DNA of 60,491 nucleotides from a virus: IMG/VR virus record IMGVR_UViG_3300028835_000602, positions 1 to 60,491 of that record. The stretch is one strand, 5' to 3'. Of this stretch, positions 1 through 7,084 are shown piece by piece. Position numbers and translations under genes: made by a program. Below the pieces are notes generated by a model, which ran no database searches, was not told where the DNA came from, and worked only from the letters and a program-made list of their open reading frames with translations. How positions within the stretch are numbered: position 1 is the stretch's first letter; the number at the start of each line of letters is the position of its first letter.

Positions 1-28
1 TAGATAACAGCAACCGAAGGAGGAAGGC

Positions 29-1918
29 ATGAAGAATATGGACACAGCGGAGAACGTGAGGTATCTGGGCCCGCATCAGATCCAGACAACGGACAACGTA
101 CGGACTACCAGCTCGAAGGAGGCGCAGGCAGACCTGGCAGAATCGATCAAGAGGCTCGGGATATTACAACCGCTCCTCTGCACGACCCGAGACGGGAAGA
201 AGGGTGGCTTCGTCCTGGTGGCCGGCTACCGGAGATTCCAGGCTGCCAAGGCCCTGGGACTCGGCAGCATCCCGGTGATCATCCGGCCCGGCATGAGCGA
301 GGACGACATCGTCAACTGCCAGCTCGAAGAGAATATCAAGCGGGAGGACCTGAACCCGATCGACGAGGGGCGGTTCCTTTCGGAGTACCGGAAGAAGAAG
401 CCGGACAAGACGTTCGAGGAGCTGGCGCAACGGATCGGGAAGACAGCGAAGTACGTGGCGCAGCGGATCGCCCTGGTCGACCGGTTGATTCCGGCGTTCC
501 AGGAGATGGTACAGAAGGGGGAACTTTCCCTCTCGAAGGCCCACGTCCTGGCAGCGATATCGGAGGAGGATCAGGACCAGTTCAGCCCGAAGGGGAAAGG
601 CCTGGACAGGTGGGGCAGGGAGTATAATAAAGACAGGCTGGAAGGCAACAGTACCGAGGACCTGGCCGAAAGGATCAGCGAAAAACTGAGGGCGGTTCAA
701 GGCCGGCTGTGGAAGAAAGTGGAGCCCCTGAAAAAAGGCGAGGGGCAGCTGCCGGACTGCGACAAGTGCATGAAACGATCCGACCGGCAGGGCTATCTCC
801 TGGGCGTAGTAGACAGCAAGAAGGCCATGTGCCTGGACTCCTCATGCTGGCGGGAACACGTGGCCCTCTTCTACGAGATGGAGCTGGAGAGACGCCGGAA
901 GAAGGGGCGCCGGATCCTGACGGCGGCCGAGGTTAAGATAGTAAACTGCTCCGATCATGAAGGGACGATAAGAGACTTCGGCCTGGTGGGATCGACGACC
1001 TACGTTCCCTACCGCCTTGAGGACTCGGGGAAATACAAGGCACGATGCTTATCATGCCCCGATATGGCGTTCTACATCAAGACCGGGCGCAACCTGGATG
1101 GCGGCGGGATAGCCAAGACCTGTTGCAACATTACCTGCCTGAATGAGAAGGCGGGAAGGAAGGCCACAAAGCTAAGTGCTACCGAGAAGAAATCCAATGC
1201 CGACAGGGCCACAGCCTATTCGGACCAGGTTGTAGAGGGATCGGCGCGAGTCTTCGCGGCAGCGGCCTGGGCCCTCGCCCGGGCGCGATCGGTAAAGACG
1301 GAGGGACCGGACTTGAAGGCTCTCCCGAGGGTCCTGCATGCGATCAACAGAAGGATCAGCGGGGATTCGATCGCCGGCTGGGGTGCGGGCTGGATACTCG
1401 ACAAGTGCGGCTGTGCCGTGAAGCAGGAGTACGACTATGTGGCCGCGGCTTTCACTAACTACTTCGAGATCGCACCGATCGACACCCTGGAGAAGCTTCC
1501 CCCGCGGCAGCTGGACGAGGCGATCCGGGCGCTCTCCTACCTTGAGGTGATGGAATACAGGCTTCCACACGGGAACCTGGTCAGTTCGAGCTGGACGGGA
1601 ACGATGACCAACTGCCACGTGATCACCGGGGACATGAGCGCCTTGAACGCCCAGGCCCGGAAGCTGTTCTCACCGTCGGACGAGGCCTTCCTGCAGTCGA
1701 TGGTGAAGTGCGGGATCCAGGCAGTGGGACGGTTCCACAAGATCAAGGGCATGGGAGGCAAACGGAAGGCCGTCGTCGAGAAGTTGATGGCGGCCGAGCT
1801 GACGAGCAAGGAGAAGATGTACCCGGCCCTGGATAAGATGTTCGACAAGGGGTTGTGGAAGAAGCTCTCGGCCAAGCCGAAACCGAAAGCCAAAAAGAAG
1901 ACAACCAAGAAGAAATAG
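29..1918 (+). CDS. ParB/Spo0J-like DNA-binding protein, 629 aa
   Basis: A large ParB-family protein. The N-terminal ParB/Srx nuclease-like domain (about residues 10-120) shows VAGYRR at 65-69 followed by the ENIKRED motif near 96, both hallmarks of the family. A ParB-type helix-turn-helix follows (about 125-175: IGKTAKYVAQR, SLSKAHVLA). The remaining ~450 residues are not recognised. They begin with a cysteine cluster (CDKC, then CLDSSC, about 247-277) that may bind zinc, and end in a Lys-rich tail. At 629 aa it is about twice a typical chromosomal ParB, and no ParA ATPase is nearby. This suggests a regulatory or DNA-targeting role rather than classical partition. The start has a GGAGGAAG site 6 bases upstream. 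Confidence 0.85.
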   Translation: MKNMDTAENVRYLGPHQIQTTDNVRTTSSKEAQADLAESIKRLGILQPLLCTTRDGKKGGFVLVAGYRRFQAAKALGLGSIPVIIRPGMSEDDIVNCQLEENIKREDLNPIDEGRFLSEYRKKKPDKTFEELAQRIGKTAKYVAQRIALVDRLIPAFQEMVQKGELSLSKAHVLAAISEEDQDQFSPKGKGLDRWGREYNKDRLEGNSTEDLAERISEKLRAVQGRLWKKVEPLKKGEGQLPDCDKCMKRSDRQGYLLGVVDSKKAMCLDSSCWREHVALFYEMELERRRKKGRRILTAAEVKIVNCSDHEGTIRDFGLVGSTTYVPYRLEDSGKYKARCLSCPDMAFYIKTGRNLDGGGIAKTCCNITCLNEKAGRKATKLSATEKKSNADRATAYSDQVVEGSARVFAAAAWALARARSVKTEGPDLKALPRVLHAINRRISGDSIAGWGAGWILDKCGCAVKQEYDYVAAAFTNYFEIAPIDTLEKLPPRQLDEAIRALSYLEVMEYRLPHGNLVSSSWTGTMTNCHVITGDMSALNAQARKLFSPSDEAFLQSMVKCGIQAVGRFHKIKGMGGKRKAVVEKLMAAELTSKEKMYPALDKMFDKGLWKKLSAKPKPKAKKKTTKKK

Positions 1919-2085
1919 ATCGGGGCGACGGCGTGGTTGCGCCGGGGGAGAACAACCGAGGGTGCCAAGTTATTCCCGCCTGATGTAAATAGTCAGGGTC
2001 TTGGGATAACAAATATCGGGAACAATTTCCAAGGTGCGCCCGACCCGAATTCTCCCCCTGCGCCCCGGTCTTAAAAGGAGGACCG

Positions 2086-2319
2086 ATGGAGATAAGAGGA
2101 ATAGTAGAGAAGTGGAATCCCCATCACTCGACCGTTCAGGTCACGCTTATAGCGAAGGCGGAAGAAGACTTACTGAACTTCATAAAACACGAAGCGCGCC
2201 CATTCAGGACCGTCCAGGATGCAGTAACTTACGGCGAGGACCTGGCCCATGAACTGGACATTGGCCTTGTGAAGTGGGAGTTCAGGGGTGTTCCAGATCC
2301 CCGGGAGGTATCGAAGTAA
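2086..2319 (+). CDS. hypothetical protein, 77 aa
   Basis: A small soluble protein I do not recognise. It is mildly acidic, with no membrane segment and no cysteine motif. The start is set by AAAAGGAGG immediately upstream. Its 3' end overlaps the likely GTG start of the RusA gene by 32 bases, so the two are probably translationally coupled. The 167-base gap before it (1919-2085) shows no convincing promoter. Confidence 0.6.
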   Translation: MEIRGIVEKWNPHHSTVQVTLIAKAEEDLLNFIKHEARPFRTVQDAVTYGEDLAHELDIGLVKWEFRGVPDPREVSK

Positions 2320-2815
2320 TGAAAGGCGAAGATACGGGTCACAATGGAAGCTCGGCCGGATCGACAAGTTCTTTGTGCCGGGGATCCCCGTGCAGAAGGG
2401 GCGCCCGCGGTTCTTCCGGATGGGGAAAGGAGTGAGAGCGTACACCCCGGAGAAGACGACGAACTACCAGAACCTGGTCAAGCTGAGCCATCAGCAGGCG
2501 GTCGGAAAGATGGAGCCCTGGGATGGTCCTGTTGCAACCACCATCCGGGCGGTCTTCCCGATAACGAAGTCAAAGCCGAAGTGGTTCAAGGATGCCTGCG
2601 AGAAGGCACAAGCGGAGGGGTGGGGGATCCCGGTAACCAAGACCCCGGACCTGGACAACCTGGTGAAGGCGGTTCTTGACGCGCTCGACGGGATCGCCTA
2701 CACGAACGACCGCCAGGTCTTCTCCCTGAAGGCTGCGAAGGTTTACGGGACCACCCCAGGGGCGCAGGTCATCCTCTACTGCTACGAGGGGCCAACCAAG
2801 GGGACTGCAAAATAA
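2288..2815 (+). CDS. rusA: RusA-family Holliday junction resolvase
   Basis: Predicted to cut Holliday junctions during phage recombination and replication. The family signature is clear: FFVPGIPVQKGRPRF near residue 29, then TPDLDNLVKAVLDALDG near 118, which carries the catalytic aspartates, followed by NDRQV. The length (175 aa) is slightly above the usual ~120-150. The frame opens at GTG 2288, overlapping the previous gene. RusA proteins usually begin just before the FFVPG segment, so the true start may lie further in; no ATG is available there. It belongs with the distant recombination genes at 50.6-54.9 kb. Confidence 0.9.
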   Translation: MFQIPGRYRSNERRRYGSQWKLGRIDKFFVPGIPVQKGRPRFFRMGKGVRAYTPEKTTNYQNLVKLSHQQAVGKMEPWDGPVATTIRAVFPITKSKPKWFKDACEKAQAEGWGIPVTKTPDLDNLVKAVLDALDGIAYTNDRQVFSLKAAKVYGTTPGAQVILYCYEGPTKGTAK

Positions 2816-2819
2816 CCGG

Positions 2820-3377
2820 ATGAAACCATTTAACATCATAGAATATGCCCTCTCGATCTTACCGAGAGGATCGGAAGCTGAAATCGAAGACGGCAACCTG
2901 GTCCTCACTCCAGCCTATGGTATACACTCCCGGAGAATCATATTAATATTGTGGGATCAGTTAGCCAGACGGCAATTACAGGATTCGATCAAAAAAATAA
3001 TAGTGAACCATACCTATTTTTATCCCAACGCAAACAAAAAGGAGGAAAGCATGAAGACATTACAGGAGCTCGAGGCATTGGCGGCCGAGAACCCGCCGGT
3101 GCAGAAGATGGATCCCCCGACGATCAGGGAAGCGAACGAGATCTTCCGGAGGATCAAAGTGGAGGAGGGAGAGGTTCGGGAACAAGCCATGGTCGATGCC
3201 CTGAGACTGCAGACGAACATGGACTACACGGCGCCGGAGAGGGAGCCGGCCAAGGGCGACTCGGTCCATATCATTCTGAACGCGGTGGCGGCCGGCCGGA
3301 ACATCTTCCCGGGGAAGAAGCCGGGGGACGACCTGCCGGCAAAGAACATCACGATGGAAGAGATGGTGGGAGGGTAA
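2820..3377 (+). CDS. hypothetical protein with strong internal start at 3051
   Basis: The frame is open from ATG 2820 (185 aa), but the best ribosome binding site (AAAAAGGAGGAAAGC) sits inside it, ahead of ATG 3051. That start would give a 108-aa product (3051-3377). The first 230 bases are AT-richer than the rest. Either the gene starts at 3051 and the upstream stretch is a fortuitous open frame, or two proteins are made from one frame. No recognisable domain; the C-terminal half is acidic and helix-prone. Confidence 0.55.
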   Translation: MKPFNIIEYALSILPRGSEAEIEDGNLVLTPAYGIHSRRIILILWDQLARRQLQDSIKKIIVNHTYFYPNANKKEESMKTLQELEALAAENPPVQKMDPPTIREANEIFRRIKVEEGEVREQAMVDALRLQTNMDYTAPEREPAKGDSVHIILNAVAAGRNIFPGKKPGDDLPAKNITMEEMVGG

Positions 3378-3381
3378 AACG

Positions 3382-4005
3382 ATGGACTTTAAAACTGCGT
3401 TCTTTGCCGTCTTCGTTTGCTGGCCGATAGCGATCGGGGCGATCATCGCAATCACCATTCACCTGATCAGGCGGATTCGCAGGCTCGAGAACGTAGCCTG
3501 GGAGGACAGACTGATCTGCTCGAGGAATATCCCGTCCCCCCATGACTTATATCCCAGCGAGTTCACGAAGATCATCAGCCGGGAGGATCTGGCAGTCGAG
3601 GAGCCGCCCCGGAAGGTCCGGTACGATCCGCCCTGGAAACCCCATCAGCTGGTAGCCCTGGGCCTGCATCTCCGGAGGACGACCAGAGGGGGATCGAGGG
3701 AGAGGTGCGACGAGGGAGAGGAGGCTGCAAGTCTCCCGGGGAGAACTCATGGCGGCATCGGGGGAAAAACAGACGGACTACTAAGTCGAGCGGCCCCGGT
3801 AGAGGGAAACTACGGGGAAGCCTGGAGACTGATTGATCGGATCTGCTGGTGGTTGAAGCGCTTCGCTCTCCTACCGATTGGAATGCACGAGCGAGTATCA
3901 GCAGAAGAAGCCCGGCGGATGGCCGGAAAACTGATGAAAGCTGCGGCCTGTTATGATGACGGGGTATGCCCTTTCTGCCAGGAGACAGCTAATGACAGAG
4001 ACTGA
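3382..4005 (+). CDS. predicted single-pass membrane protein
   Basis: The N-terminus (about residues 5-30, AVFVCWPIAIGAIIAITIH) is a convincing membrane segment followed by an RRIRR positive cluster, predicting a cytoplasmic C-terminus. The middle (about 95-150) looks unlike a folded protein: it is Arg/Gly-rich, and the parallel frame there is also open. This raises the possibility of a frameshift or a recent fusion. The C-terminal ~55 residues look normal and end with CPFC. It overlaps the next gene by 14 bases. Confidence 0.6.
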   Translation: MDFKTAFFAVFVCWPIAIGAIIAITIHLIRRIRRLENVAWEDRLICSRNIPSPHDLYPSEFTKIISREDLAVEEPPRKVRYDPPWKPHQLVALGLHLRRTTRGGSRERCDEGEEAASLPGRTHGGIGGKTDGLLSRAAPVEGNYGEAWRLIDRICWWLKRFALLPIGMHERVSAEEARRMAGKLMKAAACYDDGVCPFCQETANDRD

Positions 4006-4480
4006 GAAAAGAGAGAAGAGGAAGATCGAAAGGCTGCCATTGGTGGAGTCGATCGTTGCAGTCATATTCGACAAGAAGATTAACACCTGGCACGTGATGC
4101 ATGCCAGCGCGTTCGACTTCTCGCGAGCCCGGAGCAGCTGCAATGAATGTTGGGGCCGCGGGAAACACGGACAGACTGAGGCCGTCCTGGACCGAAAGGA
4201 TGGGACCAGGTTCCGAGCGAAGGTCCCCGTAGTTTGCCCCAGGTGCCACCGGTTCGTGGTGAAGACCAAGGAGGAGATCCAGCGGGAGGAGCTGGAGAAG
4301 GCGGCCCAGGAGAACCCCCCGGAAAAAATGGCTCCTAATTCGCCGTCTGACGGCCGATCGCCTGGACCGGAAGGGAATGACCAGGGGGATTCCAAGGCTA
4401 AAGAGGGATGGCTCAAGTGGGCTTTGATCCTCGCCTGGGCACTGGTCGCCTTCGGTGTTGCCGCCTATTTTTGGAGATGA
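3992..4480 (+). CDS. zinc-ribbon protein with C-terminal membrane anchor
   Basis: 162 aa from ATG 3992, chosen because CAGGAGAC lies just upstream and the start overlaps the preceding stop. A zinc-ribbon-like pair is visible (CNECWGRG, then CPRCHR). A charged, low-complexity spacer follows, and then a C-terminal membrane segment (WALILAWALVAFGVAAYFW). The arrangement is that of a tail-anchored protein with a cytoplasmic zinc domain. Function unknown. The frame is open further upstream to 3953. Confidence 0.65.
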   Translation: MTETEKREKRKIERLPLVESIVAVIFDKKINTWHVMHASAFDFSRARSSCNECWGRGKHGQTEAVLDRKDGTRFRAKVPVVCPRCHRFVVKTKEEIQREELEKAAQENPPEKMAPNSPSDGRSPGPEGNDQGDSKAKEGWLKWALILAWALVAFGVAAYFWR

Positions 4481-4482
4481 CG

Positions 4483-4764
4483 ATGGAGAAGATCAGGGAT
4501 AAGATTATCAAGGTGAACTTCACCGCCAGCGGAAGAAGGATCAACATCATCGGCTGGAAGGATGGGAGGATCTCCATCATCCGGCCCGGGATTCCGGAGG
4601 AGTTCGCGGTGGCGATGGAAACGAGATTACACCCCGAGAACCAGATCCTCCGGATTGACCTGTCGGTTAGGGAGGCCAAGGAGCTCGGCCGACACCTGAT
4701 CGAACTGGCGACCGAGAGTAGCGATCAGCCGGCGCCGGTGCAAACCGGGGAGGGCATCGAATAA
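4483..4764 (+). CDS. hypothetical protein, 93 aa
   Basis: Small soluble protein starting at ATG 4483, with GGAG six bases upstream; an ATG at 4477 overlaps the previous stop (ATGA) and is a second option. Mixed alpha/beta sequence, no recognised motif. Its stop codon (4762-4764) overlaps the ATA that begins the conserved part of the downstream methyltransferase, so the two genes are likely translationally coupled. Confidence 0.6.
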   Translation: MEKIRDKIIKVNFTASGRRINIIGWKDGRISIIRPGIPEEFAVAMETRLHPENQILRIDLSVREAKELGRHLIELATESSDQPAPVQTGEGIE

Positions 4765-5843
4765 AACATATAGATTTATTTTCAGGCATTGGGGGCTTTG
4801 CCCTGGCCGCCCGAGTAAACGGATTCGAGACAAAGGTATTCTGTGAAAACGATGAAAGATGTCAGTCCTTCCTCAAAAAAGCGTGGCCCGGAGCCCCCAT
4901 CATCGGAGACATCCGAGACTTCGATGGGACCAGGTGGACCGGTTCAACTCTCCTTACTGCCGGGGTCCCCTGCCAGCCGGCCAGTCGAGCCGGGAAGCAA
5001 AGAGGCGAAGATGATGACCGTTGGCTCTGGGGAGAAGTTGAGCGTATTATATCCGAGTCAAAGCCCGATTGGGTCCTTCTTGAGAACCCTCCTGGGATCT
5101 TCGACGTGGGGGTCAACGGAGTACCTCTTGAAGTGGAAGGCCGAGGCGTGGTACGAGAGGCAGATAAGGATTATTACAATCGGGTATTCTCACGACAGGA
5201 AGACCTGTACCTCGGAGTACTTAAGAAGCACCTCGAAGAGATGGGATATGAAGTCGCCCCACCACTTGAGATTCAGGCTTGTGCACTTAACGCCCCCCAC
5301 CTTCGGGCAAGATATTGGATTGTGGGGCACTCCAGTAGTAAAATACAACCGAAGAGGAGAAAAGTTCCGAAAAGGCCGAGAACCACTACCGTCGGAAGAG
5401 CTGGCGACGTGGCCCACGCCAAGAGCCGGAGTTCCGGGAAGTCGAAAGCCCGGAACGGGGGGGAAGATTCTAAGAGAGGAGTTGAAGAAGTCAACCTGGC
5501 CGACGCCGACTTCAGGAGATCGGAGGGGACCAGGAAGCGCTCAGCAGGGAATTCATGCGATAGCACGGGCGACTTGGTCCACCCCGAAAAGCTCTCCCAG
5601 CGGTCCGGACTATGCAAGAAGAAATCGGGAGGGAAGCGGCGGAGACGATCTGGCAACGCAAGCGGCAGATTTTGGGACAACTCCAGCTGGCTTCCGTGCT
5701 CCGATGAAAAGCTTCGTCGTGTACCTGGTAACTCTTTCGGCTTGGCTGATGGGATACACCATAGCCTACTTGAAGCACTGGGAAACTCGATCGTCTGGCA
5801 AGTCGCAGCGGAAGTAATAGGAGCGATTAAGGAGGCAAACTGA
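4761..5843 (+). CDS. DNA (cytosine-5) methyltransferase, non-AUG start
   Basis: C5 cytosine DNA methyltransferase, 360 aa if read from ATA 4761. Conserved blocks run in order: motif I DLFSGIGGFALAA (from residue ~5); motif IV GVPCQPAS with catalytic Cys; motif VI LLENPPG (usually ENV); motif VIII RARYWIVGHS; motif X GNSIVWQVAAEV near the C-terminus. No ATG, GTG or TTG exists between the in-frame stop at 4719 and motif IV. The first canonical start is GTG 5106, which would delete motifs I, IV and VI. ATA 4761 sits exactly where family members have Met (normally MKHIDLFSG) and has a GGGGAGGG site ~8 bases upstream. Either AUA initiation or a start mutation has occurred. The middle to C-terminal part overlaps a second coding-like frame. 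Confidence 0.8.
   Translation: MKHIDLFSGIGGFALAARVNGFETKVFCENDERCQSFLKKAWPGAPIIGDIRDFDGTRWTGSTLLTAGVPCQPASRAGKQRGEDDDRWLWGEVERIISESKPDWVLLENPPGIFDVGVNGVPLEVEGRGVVREADKDYYNRVFSRQEDLYLGVLKKHLEEMGYEVAPPLEIQACALNAPHLRARYWIVGHSSSKIQPKRRKVPKRPRTTTVGRAGDVAHAKSRSSGKSKARNGGEDSKRGVEEVNLADADFRRSEGTRKRSAGNSCDSTGDLVHPEKLSQRSGLCKKKSGGKRRRRSGNASGRFWDNSSWLPCSDEKLRRVPGNSFGLADGIHHSLLEALGNSIVWQVAAEVIGAIKEAN
4843..5817 (+). CDS. overlapping +1-frame ORF resembling methyltransferase C-terminal variants
   Basis: A 324-codon open frame fully inside the methyltransferase gene, shifted by one base. It is unlikely to be a random shadow. It carries three regularly spaced TWPTP-like repeats (TWPTPRA, TWPTPTS, TWSTPKS), a LLKWKAEA stretch, and ends with AWLMGY...LKHWETRSSGKS. 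From memory, such strings occur in phage proteins annotated as methyltransferases. The same DNA in the main frame gives DVAHA, LADAD and LVHPE, also family-like. No good ribosome site precedes GTG 4843, so it would need frameshifting or be an evolutionary relic. Confidence 0.3.
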   Translation: MKTMKDVSPSSKKRGPEPPSSETSETSMGPGGPVQLSLLPGSPASRPVEPGSKEAKMMTVGSGEKLSVLYPSQSPIGSFLRTLLGSSTWGSTEYLLKWKAEAWYERQIRIITIGYSHDRKTCTSEYLRSTSKRWDMKSPHHLRFRLVHLTPPTFGQDIGLWGTPVVKYNRRGEKFRKGREPLPSEELATWPTPRAGVPGSRKPGTGGKILREELKKSTWPTPTSGDRRGPGSAQQGIHAIARATWSTPKSSPSGPDYARRNREGSGGDDLATQAADFGTTPAGFRAPMKSFVVYLVTLSAWLMGYTIAYLKHWETRSSGKSQRK

Positions 5844-5844
5844 T

Positions 5845-5907
5845 ATGCTGACACAGGCCTGGGCGCTCGCGGCCTTCGGGGTCGCGGCCTGGGTGTTTGG
5901 ATCATAA
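5845..5907 (+). CDS. possible 20-aa hydrophobic micropeptide
   Basis: A 20-residue peptide beginning MLTQAWALAAFGVAAWVFGS, almost entirely a single hydrophobic helix. AAGGAGG lies 9 bases upstream of its ATG, although the same bases encode the end of the methyltransferase. It starts two bases after that gene's stop. It may be a tiny membrane peptide or a fortuitous ORF. Confidence 0.35.
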   Translation: MLTQAWALAAFGVAAWVFGS

Positions 5908-5939
5908 CGGCAAAGCCCCAAAGGGGCAAAGGAGTGAGT

Positions 5940-6167
5940 ATGAGAATAGTGGAATTTGAGGTCGACCTCTATGACGAGGTCGTCCTTCCGACCGGGGACA
6001 AGGGGGTCGTGACGATGCTCGGCATCGACGAATCCTGCCCCCAGGCGGTGGTGGCAGTGGTCGGCCAGGCTGACAGAAACTGGTGGCCCATAAGCAGGCT
6101 GAATCCGGCTCCGACGGAACCGGAAGCAGCCCCGACCGAGGAGGAAAAACCTCCGGCTGCCGAGTAA
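5940..6167 (+). CDS. hypothetical protein, 75 aa
   Basis: Starts at ATG 5940 behind AAAGGAG; a GTG at 5934 is less likely because it overlaps the ribosome site. The first ~55 residues look like a small beta domain (DEVVLPTGDKGVVTML...), and the last ~20 are a Pro/Glu/Ala-rich tail (PAPTEPEAAPTEEEKPP). Function unknown. It is the last gene before the terminator at 6231. Confidence 0.6.
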   Translation: MRIVEFEVDLYDEVVLPTGDKGVVTMLGIDESCPQAVVAVVGQADRNWWPISRLNPAPTEPEAAPTEEEKPPAAE

Positions 6168-6230
6168 AAAGTCGGGATAGGCCCGAGACAGCGTTCAACT
6201 TCGTACGGTCTATCTAATCAATGAGGAGAG

Positions 6231-6263
6231 GGCCTCCCTTAATCGGGGGGCCTTCTTTTTTTT
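6231..6263 (+). terminator. Rho-independent terminator T1
   Basis: GGCCTCCC (6231-6238) pairs with GGGGGGCC (6245-6252), with one G-U pair and a six-base loop, followed by a T-rich run (TTCTTTTTTTT). It ends the transcription unit of the 0-6.2 kb genes. The next promoter's -35 box begins about 12 bases further on. Confidence 0.8.
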
Positions 6264-6274
6264 CTCTTTTTTTC

Positions 6275-6303
6275 TTGACAGGATTCAAGGCCCGGGATAC
6301 TAT
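6275..6303 (+). promoter_or_regulatory. sigma70-like promoter P1
   Basis: Perfect -35 TTGACA at 6275-6280, a 17-base spacer, and -10 TACTAT at 6298-6303 (5 of 6 to consensus). The start point should be near 6310. The only thing between it and the next terminator is a ~95-base non-coding stretch, so it appears dedicated to a small RNA. Confidence 0.75.
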
Positions 6304-6309
6304 GGCGCT

Positions 6310-6404
6310 TCAAGGTCACGGTCCCACCTGGTCAGTGGGACATCTTCATTTTTTATCTCCTTTGGTTGGCCCGCCGCCCCCTCCCCGGGGGCGGCGGGTT
6401 TTTT
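6310..6404 (+). ncRNA. candidate phage small RNA with anti-Shine-Dalgarno linker
   Basis: A free-standing transcript of ~95 nt is predicted between P1 and terminator T2. It contains a perfect 7-bp hairpin (GTCCCAC 6321-6327 with GTGGGAC 6335-6341), then an unpaired A/T- and pyrimidine-rich linker containing ATCTCCTTTGG (about 6355-6365), and finally the 12-bp terminator stem. The linker is complementary to AAAGGAGAT-type ribosome binding sites, which precede many genes here. This layout (hairpin, C/U-rich seed, terminator) is typical of bacterial regulatory sRNAs. A role in silencing phage or host mRNAs is inference; a put-like antitermination RNA is an alternative. Confidence 0.6.
6370..6404 (+). 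terminator. Rho-independent terminator T2
   Basis: A perfect 12-bp GC stem (6370-6381 with 6387-6398, loop TCCCC) followed directly by TTTTTT. One of the strongest hairpins in the window. It ends the P1 transcript. Confidence 0.9.
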
Positions 6405-6406
6405 CC

Positions 6407-6436
6407 TTGACAGACTCTCTGCCAGCGGGCTATGTT
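6407..6436 (+). promoter_or_regulatory. sigma70-like promoter P2
   Basis: TTGACA at 6407-6412 follows the T2 tract by two bases. TATGTT at 6431-6436 serves as -10 with an 18-base spacer (or CTATGT with 17). It lies 37 bases before the ATG at 6473 and is the natural promoter for the long co-directional run of packaging and head genes. Confidence 0.7.
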
Positions 6437-6472
6437 TACACCGCTCCGCCCCGAGCGCGCAAGGGGAGACCC

Positions 6473-7045
6473 ATGCGCAAAACGAAAATCAGGAACCTGG
6501 TCGACGAGATAACTGAGCTTTTTCTGAGTTATGAGACGAGGTTCAAATCAGAGATCGTCTTATACCTGGTTTACCTCCAGGGCGCCCATATCCAAGGAAG
6601 GTATCGGAACAAGAGAGAGCCGGCCGCAGATGGACCGGCCGACGTAGATGAACCGACCGACCGGTGGCGCCATTGCCCGGAGGTGATGTCCCTTTTCCTT
6701 TACTGGCTGGGATACAACGAGGAGGAGATCGGGAACTTCTCATGCCGGAAGGTAGACCCAGGAATAAGTCAGCAGGCGGCGTCGAAGAGGCTGGGACACG
6801 GCGGCGATATTTTCAAAAAGAACTTCGGCCGGGATCTTCGAGAGACCCCGGGCCTGAAGATAAGTGATAACTTGGTGAGAGCCCGGGCATTTTTGCTCGG
6901 GCTTATTTTTGAGTACGTGGGGGAGTTGCAGGCAGACGGCCGGGAGGTGGCGGACGTGGAGAAGCTGGCGGACGAGTTCGCAGGCTTCCTGGAGGAGAGG
7001 GTGGGGAGGGGAAGGACCCCAAAAAGCCTGGTGGCGGGGAAGTGA
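6473..7045 (+). CDS. hypothetical protein, first gene after P2
   Basis: 190 aa from ATG 6473, with AAGGGGAG upstream. The frame is open back to 6221, but that extension crosses both promoters and a terminator and is rejected. Predicted mostly helical; the middle (EVMSLFLYWLGYNEEEIG, then QQAASKRL) could be a DNA-binding helical domain. I do not recognise the family. As the first gene of the P2 unit it could be a regulator, but this is only positional. Confidence 0.65.
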   Translation: MRKTKIRNLVDEITELFLSYETRFKSEIVLYLVYLQGAHIQGRYRNKREPAADGPADVDEPTDRWRHCPEVMSLFLYWLGYNEEEIGNFSCRKVDPGISQQAASKRLGHGGDIFKKNFGRDLRETPGLKISDNLVRARAFLLGLIFEYVGELQADGREVADVEKLADEFAGFLEERVGRGRTPKSLVAGK

Positions 7046-7084
7046 AGGCATCGGGCGGCCGACAACAAAAATGAGAGGTAAGCT

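Noticed and set aside
1919-2085. Promoter or origin in the 167-base gap after the first gene
   Set aside because: No -35/-10 pair with proper spacing, and no direct repeats or AT-rich block convincing enough.
6221-6472. In-frame N-terminal extension of the gene starting at 6473
   Set aside because: It would run through terminator T1, both promoters and T2. The extension has low-complexity, non-protein-like sequence, and ATG 6473 has a good ribosome site.
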